Below, piece after piece: positions 15,742 to 24,880 of a DNA stretch of 52,672 nt. How positions within the stretch are numbered: the first letter of the stretch is position 1; each line of letters begins with the position of its first letter. A model generated the notes under the pieces. That model did not search any database, was not told the origin of the DNA, and saw only the letters and a program-made list of their open reading frames with translations. Made by a program: the position numbers and the translations under genes. This stretch comes from an uncultured Atopobiaceae bacterium (GTDB taxonomy: Bacteria; Actinomycetota; Coriobacteriia; Coriobacteriales; Atopobiaceae), in assembly GCA_944320385.1 (NCBI GenBank), contig CALUHH010000014.1, forward strand, positions 1 to 52,672, read 5' to 3'.

Positions 15742-17310
15742 ATGCAAAGACTCGAACTGACGTGGATCGGCAAGGGCGAAGCCCCCGAGGTTGAGCCGCG
15801 CATCCTCATCCACGACCCATCGATGGACTACGGCGACCCCGACGCCGGCAACATGCTCATTCACGGTGACAACCTGCTCGCGCTCAAGGCCCTAGAGCAG
15901 GATTTTGCCGGTAAAATTAAATGCATTTATATCGATCCACCGTACAACACTGGCAGCGCTTTTGAGCAATACGACGACAACCTCGAGCATTCGACATGGC
16001 TCCAGCTCATGCACAGCAGGCTTCAGATATTGAAGAACCTACTCTCCGTGGACGGAAGCATCTGGATGAGCATTGATGACGACGAGGGGCACTATCTGAA
16101 AGTACTCTGTGACGAGGTATTTGGTAGAGACAATTTTGTCAACACAATCATTTGGCACAAGAAAGGAACACGTAGCAACGATGCACGGTGGTTCTCGGAT
16201 AATCATGACTTTATTCTTGTTTACGCCAAGGACAAAGCCACTTGGAAGCCCGCGCTACTGCCTAGACCGGCAGACAGTGCGAAAGGGTACTCCAATCCTG
16301 ACAATGATCCGCGCGGTGTTTGGGCATCCGGACCGTGTCATGTGAAAACTCCAAACCCAAAAGATATTTATCCCGTCACGACTCCCTCAGGCAAAACATA
16401 TATGCCTCCGGCTGGAACTAGCTGGAGATTCTCAAAAGAAAAATTTGACGAGTTGATTGCGGATAACCGCATTTGGTTCGGCGCAAATGGCGGTAACGTT
16501 CCAAGATACAAGCGGTTCCTAACCGACGTAAAAGACGGATTTGTTCCAACAACGTTGTGGTTTCGCGAAGAGGTTGGAGATAACCAAGAGGCAAAGAAAG
16601 AGGTGAAGGCGTTTAATGCAAAATCGGTATTTGCAACTCCGAAGCCAGAACGCTTGATTGAACGCATAATTTATCTTTCTACACAACCCGGCGACCTTGT
16701 TCTCGACAGCTTTCTCGGTTCCGGCACAACTGCTGCCGTAGCACAGAAAATGGGCAGGCGCTGGATAGGCATCGAGCTCGGGAACCATTGTTACACTCAC
16801 TGCGTCCCAAGACTTAAGAGCGTCGTCGATGGCGAACAGGGAGGCATTTCCAAATCACAGAATTGGACTGGTGGCGGCGGCTACGAGTTCTACGAACTCG
16901 CCCCCACGCTCCTTGTCGAGGACGCCCATGGCAACCCCGTGTTCTCGGACAAATACAGCCCTGAAATGCTCGTTGCCGCCGTCACCAAGCTGAACGGCTT
17001 CCACTACGCGCCAGACGCAGATGTGTTCTGGAAGCAGGGATACAGCCAGGACAAGAGCTACATCTACGTCACCACGCAGTACCTGACCGCGGATATGCTC
17101 GACGGAATCGCCTCCGACATGGACCCGATGGAGAGCCTGCTCGTGTGCGCCCCGGCGTTCGACCTCGGTCTCAACAAGAGATACGACAACATCACCGTTA
17201 AGAAGATACCGCAGTCCGTCCTCGACAAGTGCGAGTACGGCGTGGACAACTACAGCCTGAACGTCGTCGACCTTCCCGTCTGCGACGACGAGGAGTGGGA
17301 AGATGATTAG
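15742..17310 (+). CDS. mod: Type III restriction-modification DNA methyltransferase (Mod)
   Basis: This 522-residue beta-class amino-methyltransferase has the catalytic DPPYNT (residues 65-70) ahead of the SAM-binding DSFLGSGTT (322-330) and WIGIELG. The target recognition region lies between them (about 110-300). GC content drops visibly from about 15895 to 16800, covering exactly this region, while both flanks are GC-rich; this suggests an exchanged specificity domain. It starts nine bases after the Snf2 stop behind GGAG, and its last eight bases overlap the Res start. It should methylate adenine at the site recognised by the system. Confidence 0.93.
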   Translation: MQRLELTWIGKGEAPEVEPRILIHDPSMDYGDPDAGNMLIHGDNLLALKALEQDFAGKIKCIYIDPPYNTGSAFEQYDDNLEHSTWLQLMHSRLQILKNLLSVDGSIWMSIDDDEGHYLKVLCDEVFGRDNFVNTIIWHKKGTRSNDARWFSDNHDFILVYAKDKATWKPALLPRPADSAKGYSNPDNDPRGVWASGPCHVKTPNPKDIYPVTTPSGKTYMPPAGTSWRFSKEKFDELIADNRIWFGANGGNVPRYKRFLTDVKDGFVPTTLWFREEVGDNQEAKKEVKAFNAKSVFATPKPERLIERIIYLSTQPGDLVLDSFLGSGTTAAVAQKMGRRWIGIELGNHCYTHCVPRLKSVVDGEQGGISKSQNWTGGGGYEFYELAPTLLVEDAHGNPVFSDKYSPEMLVAAVTKLNGFHYAPDADVFWKQGYSQDKSYIYVTTQYLTADMLDGIASDMDPMESLLVCAPAFDLGLNKRYDNITVKKIPQSVLDKCEYGVDNYSLNVVDLPVCDDEEWEDD

Positions 17311-20098
17311 GGAGCCCTACAGCGAGAGATACTACAGCTATAACTCAAAGTACATCAGCAACGTGCTCTCGTTGCGCGCCCCGCAGCACGAGAGCCTCGA
17401 GGTGTTCGCACGGATCTGCGACATCCTGAGCCTCGCCAAGAAGCCGGCGGACGCAGACGGCTCCTTCTACGACGAGGACCTGCGCAATGTACGCGAGTGC
17501 TACCCAACTCTCACCTCTTTCGAGCGCGAGTTCCCCTCAATATGCTTCGCCCTCGCCACCGGCATCGGAAAGACGAGGCTCATGGGTGCCTGCATCGCCT
17601 ACCTGCACTACGAGAAGGGCATCAGGAACTTCTTTGTCATGGCGCCGAACCTGACAATCTACCGCAAACTCAAGGACGACCTCGGAAACCCTGCGAACCC
17701 GAAGTACGTGTTCCGCGGCCTCGACAGGTTTGTCAACCCTCCCCGCATCATCGACGGGGACAACTACGGCAACTTCAGGCAGGGTGCCTTCGGCTTCAAC
17801 GACGTCGTAATCAACGTCTTCAACATCTCGAAGCTCAACGCCGAGAGCAAGGACGGCAAGGGAGGGCGCGCCCGCATCAAGCGGCTCAACGAGGTGCTCG
17901 GCGAGTCATACTTCGAGTACCTCCAGTCCCTCCCCGACCTCTGCATCTTCATGGACGAGAGCCACCACTACCACGCTGACCGGAGCTTCGAGGTCATCAA
18001 CGACCTCCGTCCGATTCTCGGAGTTGAGCTGACGGCGACCCCTCAGATCCAGAAGGGCGCGAGGAAGATCGACTTCCGCAACGTCGTGTACGAGTACTCG
18101 CTGGCGCACGCGCTCAACGACGGGATGTACGTGAAGGTTCCGCTCGTCGCCACCCGAGAGAACTTCCGTCCCGAGGACTACACCGACGAGCAGCTCGACC
18201 GCATCAAGCTCCTTGACGGCCTGCGCATCCACGAGGACACGAAGAGCCGCCTCGAGGTCTACGCCCGCACCTTCGGCAAGCCGATCGTCAAGCCGTTCGT
18301 GCTGGTGGTCGCAAAAGACACGGAGCACTCGAAGCACATCATGGACTACGTGACGTCCGATGAGTTCTTCGGGGGCTACTACCGGGACAAGGTCATAGAG
18401 GTGAACTCGACGAAGAAGGGCGCCGAGAAGGACGAGAACATCGAGCTCCTGCTCTCGCTCGAGCGGCCCGACAACAGGGTCGAGATCGTCATCCATGTGA
18501 ACATGCTCAAGGAGGGCTGGGACGTCACCAACCTTTACACCATCGTTCCACTGCGAACCTCCGCCTCCGACACCCTCACGGAGCAGACGATCGGCCGCGG
18601 CCTGCGTCTTCCCTACGGCGAGCGCACGGGAGACGAGTACATCGACCGCCTCACCATCGTGAGCCACAGCAAATATGCCGAGATAATTGCAGAGGCCAAG
18701 AAGCCCGACTCCCTCGTCCGCAAGGTCTACTTCATCGATCCGACGCTGGGCGGCGAGGTTCCCCAGGCGCAGACGACGGTCGAGATGCCCACGGCCTACG
18801 ACACCGCCACCAGTGACGAGAGCTTCGTCGGCCAGGTCGCCCTGGCCTTGGAGGGTGTCGTCGCCGCGACCTCTCCCGAGGAGCCGGAGACCGCCGAGAA
18901 GGCGGGAGAAGTCGCTCGGTTCGTCACCGCCTTCTCCGCGAAGACGGTGCGCGAGCTCAACAAGCAGGTCAGGACGTTCGATGCTCTCAGCGACGAGCGG
19001 ACGCTCGAGGTGGCGACGACGAGCGTCGCCCGCGAGACCATTCGCCAGTTCCCGGGGCTCAACCTCTCCAAGGAAGACCTGATGCCCGTCATCGAGAGCG
19101 CCATGAGAACCTGCGTGCAGGCGCTCACCGACACCGTCATCCCGATTCCCCAGGCGGTCGTCCAGCCGTTCGTCGAGGTGAAGCGCGGCTACTACCCGTT
19201 CCACCTGGACACGCGAAACATGAGCTGGCGGCCTACGGGAGACAAGCTCGTCGGCACCGAGCTCATGGAGGGCGGTCGCACCGTGAGCCTGGACGTCAAG
19301 AGCGCCATGGAGTCGCACGTCGACACCCCGGAGAACGAGATCGTCCGCCACATCATCGTGCGTGACAACATCGACTACGGCGAGTGCGCGGACCTGCTGT
19401 ACTCGCTCATCGGCGAGCTCAAGGAGCACCTGCTCACCTACCTCGACGAGAGCGAGGCCGAGCAGGTGATGCGCGAGCGGCAGAAGCACATCGCCGAGAT
19501 GATCTACCTCCAGATGAACGAGCACTTCTACCGGGAGGAGACCGGGTTCAAGACCGTCCAGATGCGCCCGTTCTCGAGGATAGAGAGCGGCTTTGGCAGC
19601 AAGATGGCGACCGACGACATCTACGACCTGCGCGCCAACGTCCCCGCCGGGGAGGTGCGCTCGAAGGTCTTCGGCGGCTTCAGAAAGGCGTGCCACACCC
19701 TCTACAAGTTCGACAGCAACACCGAGAGAACGCTCGCAATAGTCCTCGAGAATGACGACGCTGTGCTGCGGTGGATGAGGCCGTCGCCGAAGCAGTTCAA
19801 CATCTACTATGACTCCGCCGCCACGAAGCGATACGAGCCCGACTTCGTCGTCGAGACTGAGGATCGCATCTACATGGTCGAGACCAAGGCGGCGAAGGAA
19901 GTTGACAGTGAGGAGGTGCGCGCCAAGGCCAAGGCCGCACGGGAGTACTGCCGGGCCGTGACCGAGTGGAACGCGGATCACAATGGGAAGCCCTGGGAGT
20001 ACGACGTGGTTCCTCACGACAGCGTGCGGCTGAACTTCACCTTTGGCGGGGTCGTTGCCGCCTCTATCGAGTACGACGGCGGCCAGCTGCCTTTGTAG
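17303..20098 (+). CDS. res: Type III restriction endonuclease subunit (Res)
   Basis: This 931-residue protein contains a superfamily 2 helicase: motif I TGIGKT (86-91), motif II DESHH (218-222), TATP (244-247) and motif VI QTIGRGLR (from 428). A C-terminal PD-(D/E)xK nuclease has PD at 846-847 and ETK at 860-862. Both activities look intact. Together with Mod it should form an ATP-dependent restriction complex that cuts unmethylated DNA. ATG 17303 overlaps the mod stop (ATGATTAG), a tight coupling typical of mod-res pairs. Confidence 0.93.
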   Translation: MIREPYSERYYSYNSKYISNVLSLRAPQHESLEVFARICDILSLAKKPADADGSFYDEDLRNVRECYPTLTSFEREFPSICFALATGIGKTRLMGACIAYLHYEKGIRNFFVMAPNLTIYRKLKDDLGNPANPKYVFRGLDRFVNPPRIIDGDNYGNFRQGAFGFNDVVINVFNISKLNAESKDGKGGRARIKRLNEVLGESYFEYLQSLPDLCIFMDESHHYHADRSFEVINDLRPILGVELTATPQIQKGARKIDFRNVVYEYSLAHALNDGMYVKVPLVATRENFRPEDYTDEQLDRIKLLDGLRIHEDTKSRLEVYARTFGKPIVKPFVLVVAKDTEHSKHIMDYVTSDEFFGGYYRDKVIEVNSTKKGAEKDENIELLLSLERPDNRVEIVIHVNMLKEGWDVTNLYTIVPLRTSASDTLTEQTIGRGLRLPYGERTGDEYIDRLTIVSHSKYAEIIAEAKKPDSLVRKVYFIDPTLGGEVPQAQTTVEMPTAYDTATSDESFVGQVALALEGVVAATSPEEPETAEKAGEVARFVTAFSAKTVRELNKQVRTFDALSDERTLEVATTSVARETIRQFPGLNLSKEDLMPVIESAMRTCVQALTDTVIPIPQAVVQPFVEVKRGYYPFHLDTRNMSWRPTGDKLVGTELMEGGRTVSLDVKSAMESHVDTPENEIVRHIIVRDNIDYGECADLLYSLIGELKEHLLTYLDESEAEQVMRERQKHIAEMIYLQMNEHFYREETGFKTVQMRPFSRIESGFGSKMATDDIYDLRANVPAGEVRSKVFGGFRKACHTLYKFDSNTERTLAIVLENDDAVLRWMRPSPKQFNIYYDSAATKRYEPDFVVETEDRIYMVETKAAKEVDSEEVRAKAKAAREYCRAVTEWNADHNGKPWEYDVVPHDSVRLNFTFGGVVAASIEYDGGQLPL

Positions 20099-20152
20099 CG
20101 AGCGAAACCAGAAATGAACCGGGTCCCAGACTTTGCGATTGAGTAGGTGGAT

Positions 20153-22540
20153 ATGAATAGGGAGCGCATCTGCACATGTGGGAAGATCTGGGACCTCCAT
20201 ATTCACTCGAACCAGTGCTATTCCTGCGTGGATCCGGAGCTCAAAGAGCTCAGCGTTATTGATTATGTGAGGGCGATCAACGAGGTTTTCGACGGATATC
20301 CTGACCTTGATATGGTCTCCTTCACCGATCACAACCGGATTAGTGTCGATTTGTACCGTGCGTTTTACGACGCGGGCTCGCGTGTCACTTTGCTTCCCGG
20401 CATCGAAATCGATGTCGCTCTTGAACCGGAGGGCACAGCCAAACACCTCATTGCATACTTCGATGCCGTGGGGGACATGCCCAAGCTCGAGGCGCTCGCT
20501 GACAAACTCAACGCCTTTCTTTCCGATCACGGCGTTGGAAGCGGAAAAGGCAAACAGCCAATAATCATCCATCTCTTGCTCGAGGAGCTCGTCAGCTACG
20601 ACGTCCATTTCGCTCTTAGCCCGCACGCTATGAAGCAGTCGAAGCGTGGCATAGATTACGACTGGCACTCGCTTCCTCAGGACAAACAAGACAGTGAGAT
20701 GAAGAAGTATCTCGATCAGTTCTTCTGCTTCTGGGAATCAAGCGGTGAGAGCGAGATAGCCCACGCTGTCGACTTTCTCAAAATGATGTCCCGGGACGAT
20801 CTCATATCCGTTGTCTCATTTTCCGACTCGAAGGACTTCGATAAGCTCCGCGCCTACCTCGACAGCCCAAATCAGTATTTCAACGCTCTTCCCAGCTTCA
20901 ACGGACTCAAGCTCGCCGGCAGCGATATCTCTAGAATTACTCGTGCCCAGGATCGCGTCGACAAGATCGACCAGGGCAGCTACATCGGTAGCGTAAATTG
21001 CGACGGACAGTCGCTCGAACTCTCCCCGCGACTCAACGCAATCATAGGAGGAAGGGGAAGCGGTAAGTCAGTCCTCCTTGACTCCATTGCCAAGGCCGTC
21101 GACCCCGCACTGATCGACAAGCTCCAGGATGACAGGAGGGGCTTTATCAATTCTCGGTCCCTGCGCGCAGAAACCATGAGCGGCTCCGCCATCGTCCCCG
21201 GACAATTCAGGGTGGACTATTTTAACCAAAGCTATATTGCAAGCCTCTTCAACAAGACGGGCGACCAGTTCAATAAAGAGATCGAGAGCTATTTCTCTGA
21301 GCCGTTTTCCAGGGTAGAGCAAATCGACACTGACACCATCAGGCGAGAGAATGCCACTCGTTTCAGCAAGCTGCTCGAGCCCCTTGATGCCGAGGTCCCA
21401 GAAAACATCGTTGGGTTCATCGAGAAGTACGTTGTGGACACCCATGACAAATTGGACATTGACATCGGCCTGAGAAAATCGAAGGTCAAGGGCTTCGACA
21501 CGAAGCTCGACTCGTTCGATTACTTGGCAACCGCAGCCAAAGTCCGCCAAGCAGTGCAGAAGTGTCTCCCTGATACAGTTGCCGAAGATGGGGAGGTTTT
21601 GGATGCGCTCGCCAATCTAGAGGTGACGATTTGCCAACGCGCGCATGAGCATAGGCGTAGCTACCTTGAAAGCGCCTATCTTCAAAATGCTTTCGTCGAT
21701 CTATTCTTGGCGAAAAAAGCTTCAATAAGCAAAGCTCAGGAGCTCCGAAAGCAACAAATCGACTTGTTCAACAGCACCTTCTACGAAAAGACTTTGAGCA
21801 TCCGAAAGCGGGTTTCGCTTGTCCGCGCTCTTGTAATAATGTGCGACGGGTTCACGACTTATGTTGAGAAGCACAGTTTTGCAAGGGGCGAACGCGATGC
21901 CGCATTCAAATTCGTCCGCGAGCTACGCATCGAGCACCCCATAGACTTTATGGTCCGATCCGTCAACGAATGCATGCTGGCACTCAAAAAAATAGGTCCC
22001 TGCACTAGAGACAACCTATGGGACTATGTAACCCATTTCTGTTTTAGCGAGGAAGGGTATCGTAAGGACTCCGACTGGCAGGCTCTCTACGACAAGCTCA
22101 AGAGCTTCAATCTAATCTATAGAGAGGCGTCTTCTATTCAGTTCGATTCTGGCGATGGGGCGTACCGCGACCTCCGCACTCTCTCCCCCGGCACGCAAAC
22201 CAACATCCTAATCGAATACATCGTACACAAGGACACAAATGTCCCGCTGCTCATAGACCAGCCCGAAGACAACGTCGACAACCAGACGATTTACTACAAG
22301 ATTAGGGGCTGGTTCATGAACCTCAAGAAGAGTCGCCAAGTCATCGTCGTCACGCACGATGCAAACATCGTTATCAATGCCGATGCAGAAAACGTGATCA
22401 TTGCCGAACAGCCCACCCCAGGCGTATTCAAATATGACTATGGCGCTCTCGAGTATAGCGACATTATTGATAGAGCATCCCTCGTACTCGACGGAGGAAA
22501 AGACGCAGTTAAGAGAAGGTTGGTCAAATATGGCGAATAG
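20153..22540 (+). CDS. TrlF-like protein: PHP domain fused to an ABC/SMC-type ATPase
   Basis: This 795-residue protein has an N-terminal PHP metal-dependent phosphoesterase-like region (WDLHIHSN, then SFTDHN, GIEIDV and a late ALSPHA histidine). The ABC-type ATPase has Walker A GGRGSGKS (299-306), signature LSPGTQ (677-682), Walker B LLIDQPED (699-706) and switch H735, separated by a helical arm. This is the architecture of TrlF-family proteins found in defence islands. It probably senses DNA and cleaves nucleic acid or nucleotides. ATG 20153 is preferred; a GTG at 20147 is in frame. GC is lower than in the upstream genes, suggesting a separate origin. Confidence 0.85.
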   Translation: MNRERICTCGKIWDLHIHSNQCYSCVDPELKELSVIDYVRAINEVFDGYPDLDMVSFTDHNRISVDLYRAFYDAGSRVTLLPGIEIDVALEPEGTAKHLIAYFDAVGDMPKLEALADKLNAFLSDHGVGSGKGKQPIIIHLLLEELVSYDVHFALSPHAMKQSKRGIDYDWHSLPQDKQDSEMKKYLDQFFCFWESSGESEIAHAVDFLKMMSRDDLISVVSFSDSKDFDKLRAYLDSPNQYFNALPSFNGLKLAGSDISRITRAQDRVDKIDQGSYIGSVNCDGQSLELSPRLNAIIGGRGSGKSVLLDSIAKAVDPALIDKLQDDRRGFINSRSLRAETMSGSAIVPGQFRVDYFNQSYIASLFNKTGDQFNKEIESYFSEPFSRVEQIDTDTIRRENATRFSKLLEPLDAEVPENIVGFIEKYVVDTHDKLDIDIGLRKSKVKGFDTKLDSFDYLATAAKVRQAVQKCLPDTVAEDGEVLDALANLEVTICQRAHEHRRSYLESAYLQNAFVDLFLAKKASISKAQELRKQQIDLFNSTFYEKTLSIRKRVSLVRALVIMCDGFTTYVEKHSFARGERDAAFKFVRELRIEHPIDFMVRSVNECMLALKKIGPCTRDNLWDYVTHFCFSEEGYRKDSDWQALYDKLKSFNLIYREASSIQFDSGDGAYRDLRTLSPGTQTNILIEYIVHKDTNVPLLIDQPEDNVDNQTIYYKIRGWFMNLKKSRQVIVVTHDANIVINADAENVIIAEQPTPGVFKYDYGALEYSDIIDRASLVLDGGKDAVKRRLVKYGE

Positions 22541-22811
22541 AACGATACGCGTCACCTTAGCGCCCGGCCACGTTGTCTCCCTAGCCAGCGACGCTCCCGA
22601 CATCGGCTCTCTGGTAAAAACCATCGTCGAGATACGGGAGGAATTTGACCCTGCACACGTCCGTGTAAACAGTAACTTCGAAGGGTTTGATGAGAAAAGC
22701 TTCCAAGAGGTTGTCGTTGAGGCTGCCAACGACTTCATTAACGCGATGCAGCTTGATAAAGATGCCTACGACAAAGCGCTAGAGGAGCTGAAGGCAGGTG
22801 CACAGGCCTGA
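22530..22811 (+). CDS. Small protein coupled to the TrlF-like gene
   Basis: This 93-residue protein starts at ATG 22530, 11 bases before the end of the TrlF-like gene, behind GAGAAGG. It is acidic; the N-terminal half looks beta-rich (TIRVTLAPGHVVSLAS) and the C-terminal half helical. No signal or membrane segment is present. I do not recognise a family. The overlap and the terminator just after it make it the last member of the defence operon, so a partner or inhibitor of the ATPase is a reasonable inference. Confidence 0.75.
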   Translation: MANRTIRVTLAPGHVVSLASDAPDIGSLVKTIVEIREEFDPAHVRVNSNFEGFDEKSFQEVVVEAANDFINAMQLDKDAYDKALEELKAGAQA

Positions 22812-22880
22812 CTTTTGATTGAGTGTTGCCACTCCTGATTGCCAAGCGTCGGGTATGAGCTCTTTGTGACAGTCCTCGAA

Positions 22881-22914
22881 GATGCCCGTATCGGAAACGA
22901 TGCGGGCATCTTTT
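22881..22914 (+). terminator. Terminator closing the defence cassette
   Basis: The stem gatgcccgtatcg / cgatgcgggcatc, with one wobble pair and a GAAA tetraloop, is followed by TTTT. It marks the right boundary of the inserted cassette and would uncouple it from the scaffold and capsid genes behind it. Confidence 0.88.
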
Positions 22915-22946
22915 GTGCTCGCTCGAGGAGAAAGGCGGGCCTTTTC

Positions 22947-23471
22947 ATGGGTGGCGAGAACGATGGCGCGGCCGCGCAGGCGCAGGTCGCGGGTGAGCAG
23001 ACGGCGTCGGGCAACCAGGCGGCGCAGCAGCAGGCGGCGCCGGTGACGGCGGAGCCCCAGGGAGATGCGGTCGCGAAGGCGCAGAGCGACTACGAGGTGG
23101 CGCTCGCCGAGCGCGACGCGCGCATCGCGGAGCTCGAGGGCGAGATCGCGGAGGCGGCCAAGACCGCCGAGGGCGCCGAGGCCCTGCGCAAGGAGATGGA
23201 CGAGCTACGCCGCAAGGGCGACGAGGAGCGCGTCGGCTTCGAGCTTCAGATTGCGGGAGCCAGGAACGTGAAGGCTGCTCGAGCGCTTCTCGGTGACTAC
23301 GACAACGACATCGAGAAGCTCAAGGCCGCGGAGCCGTGGCTGTTCGGGACGGGCGTCGCGGCCCCCGCGCAGACGGGCGCCACGGGGCTGCCGAACGCGG
23401 GAGCGGCATCCGACGAGGGCGCGACGCTCAAGCGCTGGCGCAAGATCGCCGGCATCGAGGACGAGGAGTAA
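22947..23471 (+). CDS. Head scaffolding protein (GP20-like)
   Basis: This 174-residue protein starts at ATG 22947. The N-terminus is low-complexity A and Q; a coiled coil follows (AERDARIAELEGEIAEAAK to about residue 90), then a region FELQIAGARNVKAARALL typical of phage scaffold / minor structural GP20 proteins, and a disordered end (KRWRKIAGIEDEE). It directly precedes the major capsid gene, the normal place for a scaffold that guides procapsid assembly. Confidence 0.85.
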   Translation: MGGENDGAAAQAQVAGEQTASGNQAAQQQAAPVTAEPQGDAVAKAQSDYEVALAERDARIAELEGEIAEAAKTAEGAEALRKEMDELRRKGDEERVGFELQIAGARNVKAARALLGDYDNDIEKLKAAEPWLFGTGVAAPAQTGATGLPNAGAASDEGATLKRWRKIAGIEDEE

Positions 23472-23477
23472 CGCATT

Positions 23478-24494
23478 ATGGCGAACAGCATCGCATACAC
23501 CAAGAACTACACGGCCGTCCTGGACGAGGTCTACAAGCGCGCGGCGTGCTCGACGTGCCTGAACTCGCCGCGGCGCATGGCGCGCGCGGGGCGCAACGCC
23601 AAGGAGATCATGGTCCCGAAGATCGAGGTGACCGGTCTCGGCGACTACACGCGCAACGTGGGCTACAAGACGGGCTCGATCACCTACGAGTTCGAGACCA
23701 AGACGTTCAACTACGACCGCGGTATCAAGCTGCTCGCGGACGTGATGGACGTCGAGGAGGCCGGAGTCCTCGACTGCTTCGTGGCGGCGGGCGCCGAGCT
23801 CCAGCGCACGCAGGTGGCCCCCGAGGCCGACGCGTTCACGTTCGCGGAGATCGCGGGGCACGAGGGCGTGACGCCCGCCGTGGAGGACTTCTCGGACGCG
23901 GAGGCCGATGACGTGCTGGCGGCGCTCCGCGCGGCGACGAACGCGATGGACGAGGCAGAGGTCACGACCGGCAGTCGCATTCTCTTCATCACGCCGACGC
24001 TCAAGGGCGCGCTCGACGACTTCAGCCTGGCGAACCCGAACCGCAGCAAGGCCGTGCTCACGCGCTTCTCCCGCGTGGTGGAGGTGCCGCAGACGCGCTT
24101 CTACAGCGCCATCGCGCTGAACTCCGGCGAGGAGGACCGGTTCGGCTTCTCCCGCGCCGAGGGCTCCTACGTGAAGACCGAGGACTCCTCGATCGTGAGC
24201 GGCAAGACTTACTACACGGAGAGCTCCGGCACCTACACCAAGGTTTCGAGCCCGCAGGCGGGCCAGCTCGCCAACTACTACGAGCTGGTGGGCGCGGGCG
24301 CGCCGATCAACTTCATGGTGGTGGAGCGCTCGGCGGTCATCAAGTTCGACAAGCACGTGGCCTCGAGGGTCTTCTCGCCCGACGAGCTGGAGAACCTGGA
24401 CAGCTACATGATGAAGTACCGCAAGTACGGCATCGTGGAGCTGCTGGACAACAAGCTGGACGGCGTGCACGTCTCCTGCGCGCCGCTGGCCTAG
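23478..24494 (+). CDS. Major capsid protein
   Basis: This 338-residue HK97-fold-type coat protein starts six bases after the scaffold gene behind GAGGAG. Typical segments are KIEVTGLGDYTRNVGY, a helix with DRGIKLLADVMDVEE and a C-terminal domain with RVFSPDELENLDSY. Residues about 229-270 (YVKTEDSSIVSGKTYY through LANYYE) form a compact inserted module seen in various phage structural proteins, probably displayed on the capsid surface. Confidence 0.92.
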   Translation: MANSIAYTKNYTAVLDEVYKRAACSTCLNSPRRMARAGRNAKEIMVPKIEVTGLGDYTRNVGYKTGSITYEFETKTFNYDRGIKLLADVMDVEEAGVLDCFVAAGAELQRTQVAPEADAFTFAEIAGHEGVTPAVEDFSDAEADDVLAALRAATNAMDEAEVTTGSRILFITPTLKGALDDFSLANPNRSKAVLTRFSRVVEVPQTRFYSAIALNSGEEDRFGFSRAEGSYVKTEDSSIVSGKTYYTESSGTYTKVSSPQAGQLANYYELVGAGAPINFMVVERSAVIKFDKHVASRVFSPDELENLDSYMMKYRKYGIVELLDNKLDGVHVSCAPLA

Positions 24495-24880
24495 TGAACG
24501 GGGCGACGGGCGCGGCCGGCTGCGGCCCCGCGCCCGTCTCCTATGAGTTCTATCTCGACGGGTACGGCGGGGCGCTCGCCGCTGAGGCGTTCGCGGAGGC
24601 GCTGCCGGCGGCGGTGCGGTGCGTTTGCGGCCTGACCGGGCGGCGCGAGCCCGACCCCCGCTGGGAAGAGGGCGACGCCGACGCGTGGCGGCGCGCGGTG
24701 TGCGCGGCGGCCGACGCCTACGCCGAGTACGGCGAGGGGCGCGTGGGCGGCTTCTCCATCGGGTCCTTCTCCGTCACCAACTATCGCGACGACGGGACGA
24801 CCGGCTCGGAGGTGGCGCGGGAGGCCGCGCTCGCGGAGCTCGCGGGGACGGGCTTCTGCTTCTCGGGGGCGCGCCGATGA
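24494..24880 (+). CDS. Head-tail connector protein (adaptor-like)
   Basis: This 128-residue protein starts at a GTG whose first base is the last base of the capsid stop codon. It is helical in the first 90 residues (EAFAEALPAAVRCVCGLTG, then DAWRRAVCAAADAYAEYG) and ends in a glycine-rich part. Size, order and helical pattern fit the gp6/gp15-type adaptors that bind below the portal. The assignment relies on position as much as on sequence. Confidence 0.7.
   Translation: MNGATGAAGCGPAPVSYEFYLDGYGGALAAEAFAEALPAAVRCVCGLTGRREPDPRWEEGDADAWRRAVCAAADAYAEYGEGRVGGFSIGSFSVTNYRDDGTTGSEVAREAALAELAGTGFCFSGARR

Noticed and set aside
12889..20098. DISARM system
   Set aside because: A Snf2 helicase and a methyltransferase are present, but DrmA (DUF1998 helicase), DrmB and the PLD protein DrmC are absent, and a type III Res is encoded.
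17906..20689. 927-residue minus-strand frame opposite res and the TrlF-like gene
   Set aside because: It spans two genes with intact motifs on the plus strand and has no recognisable domain.
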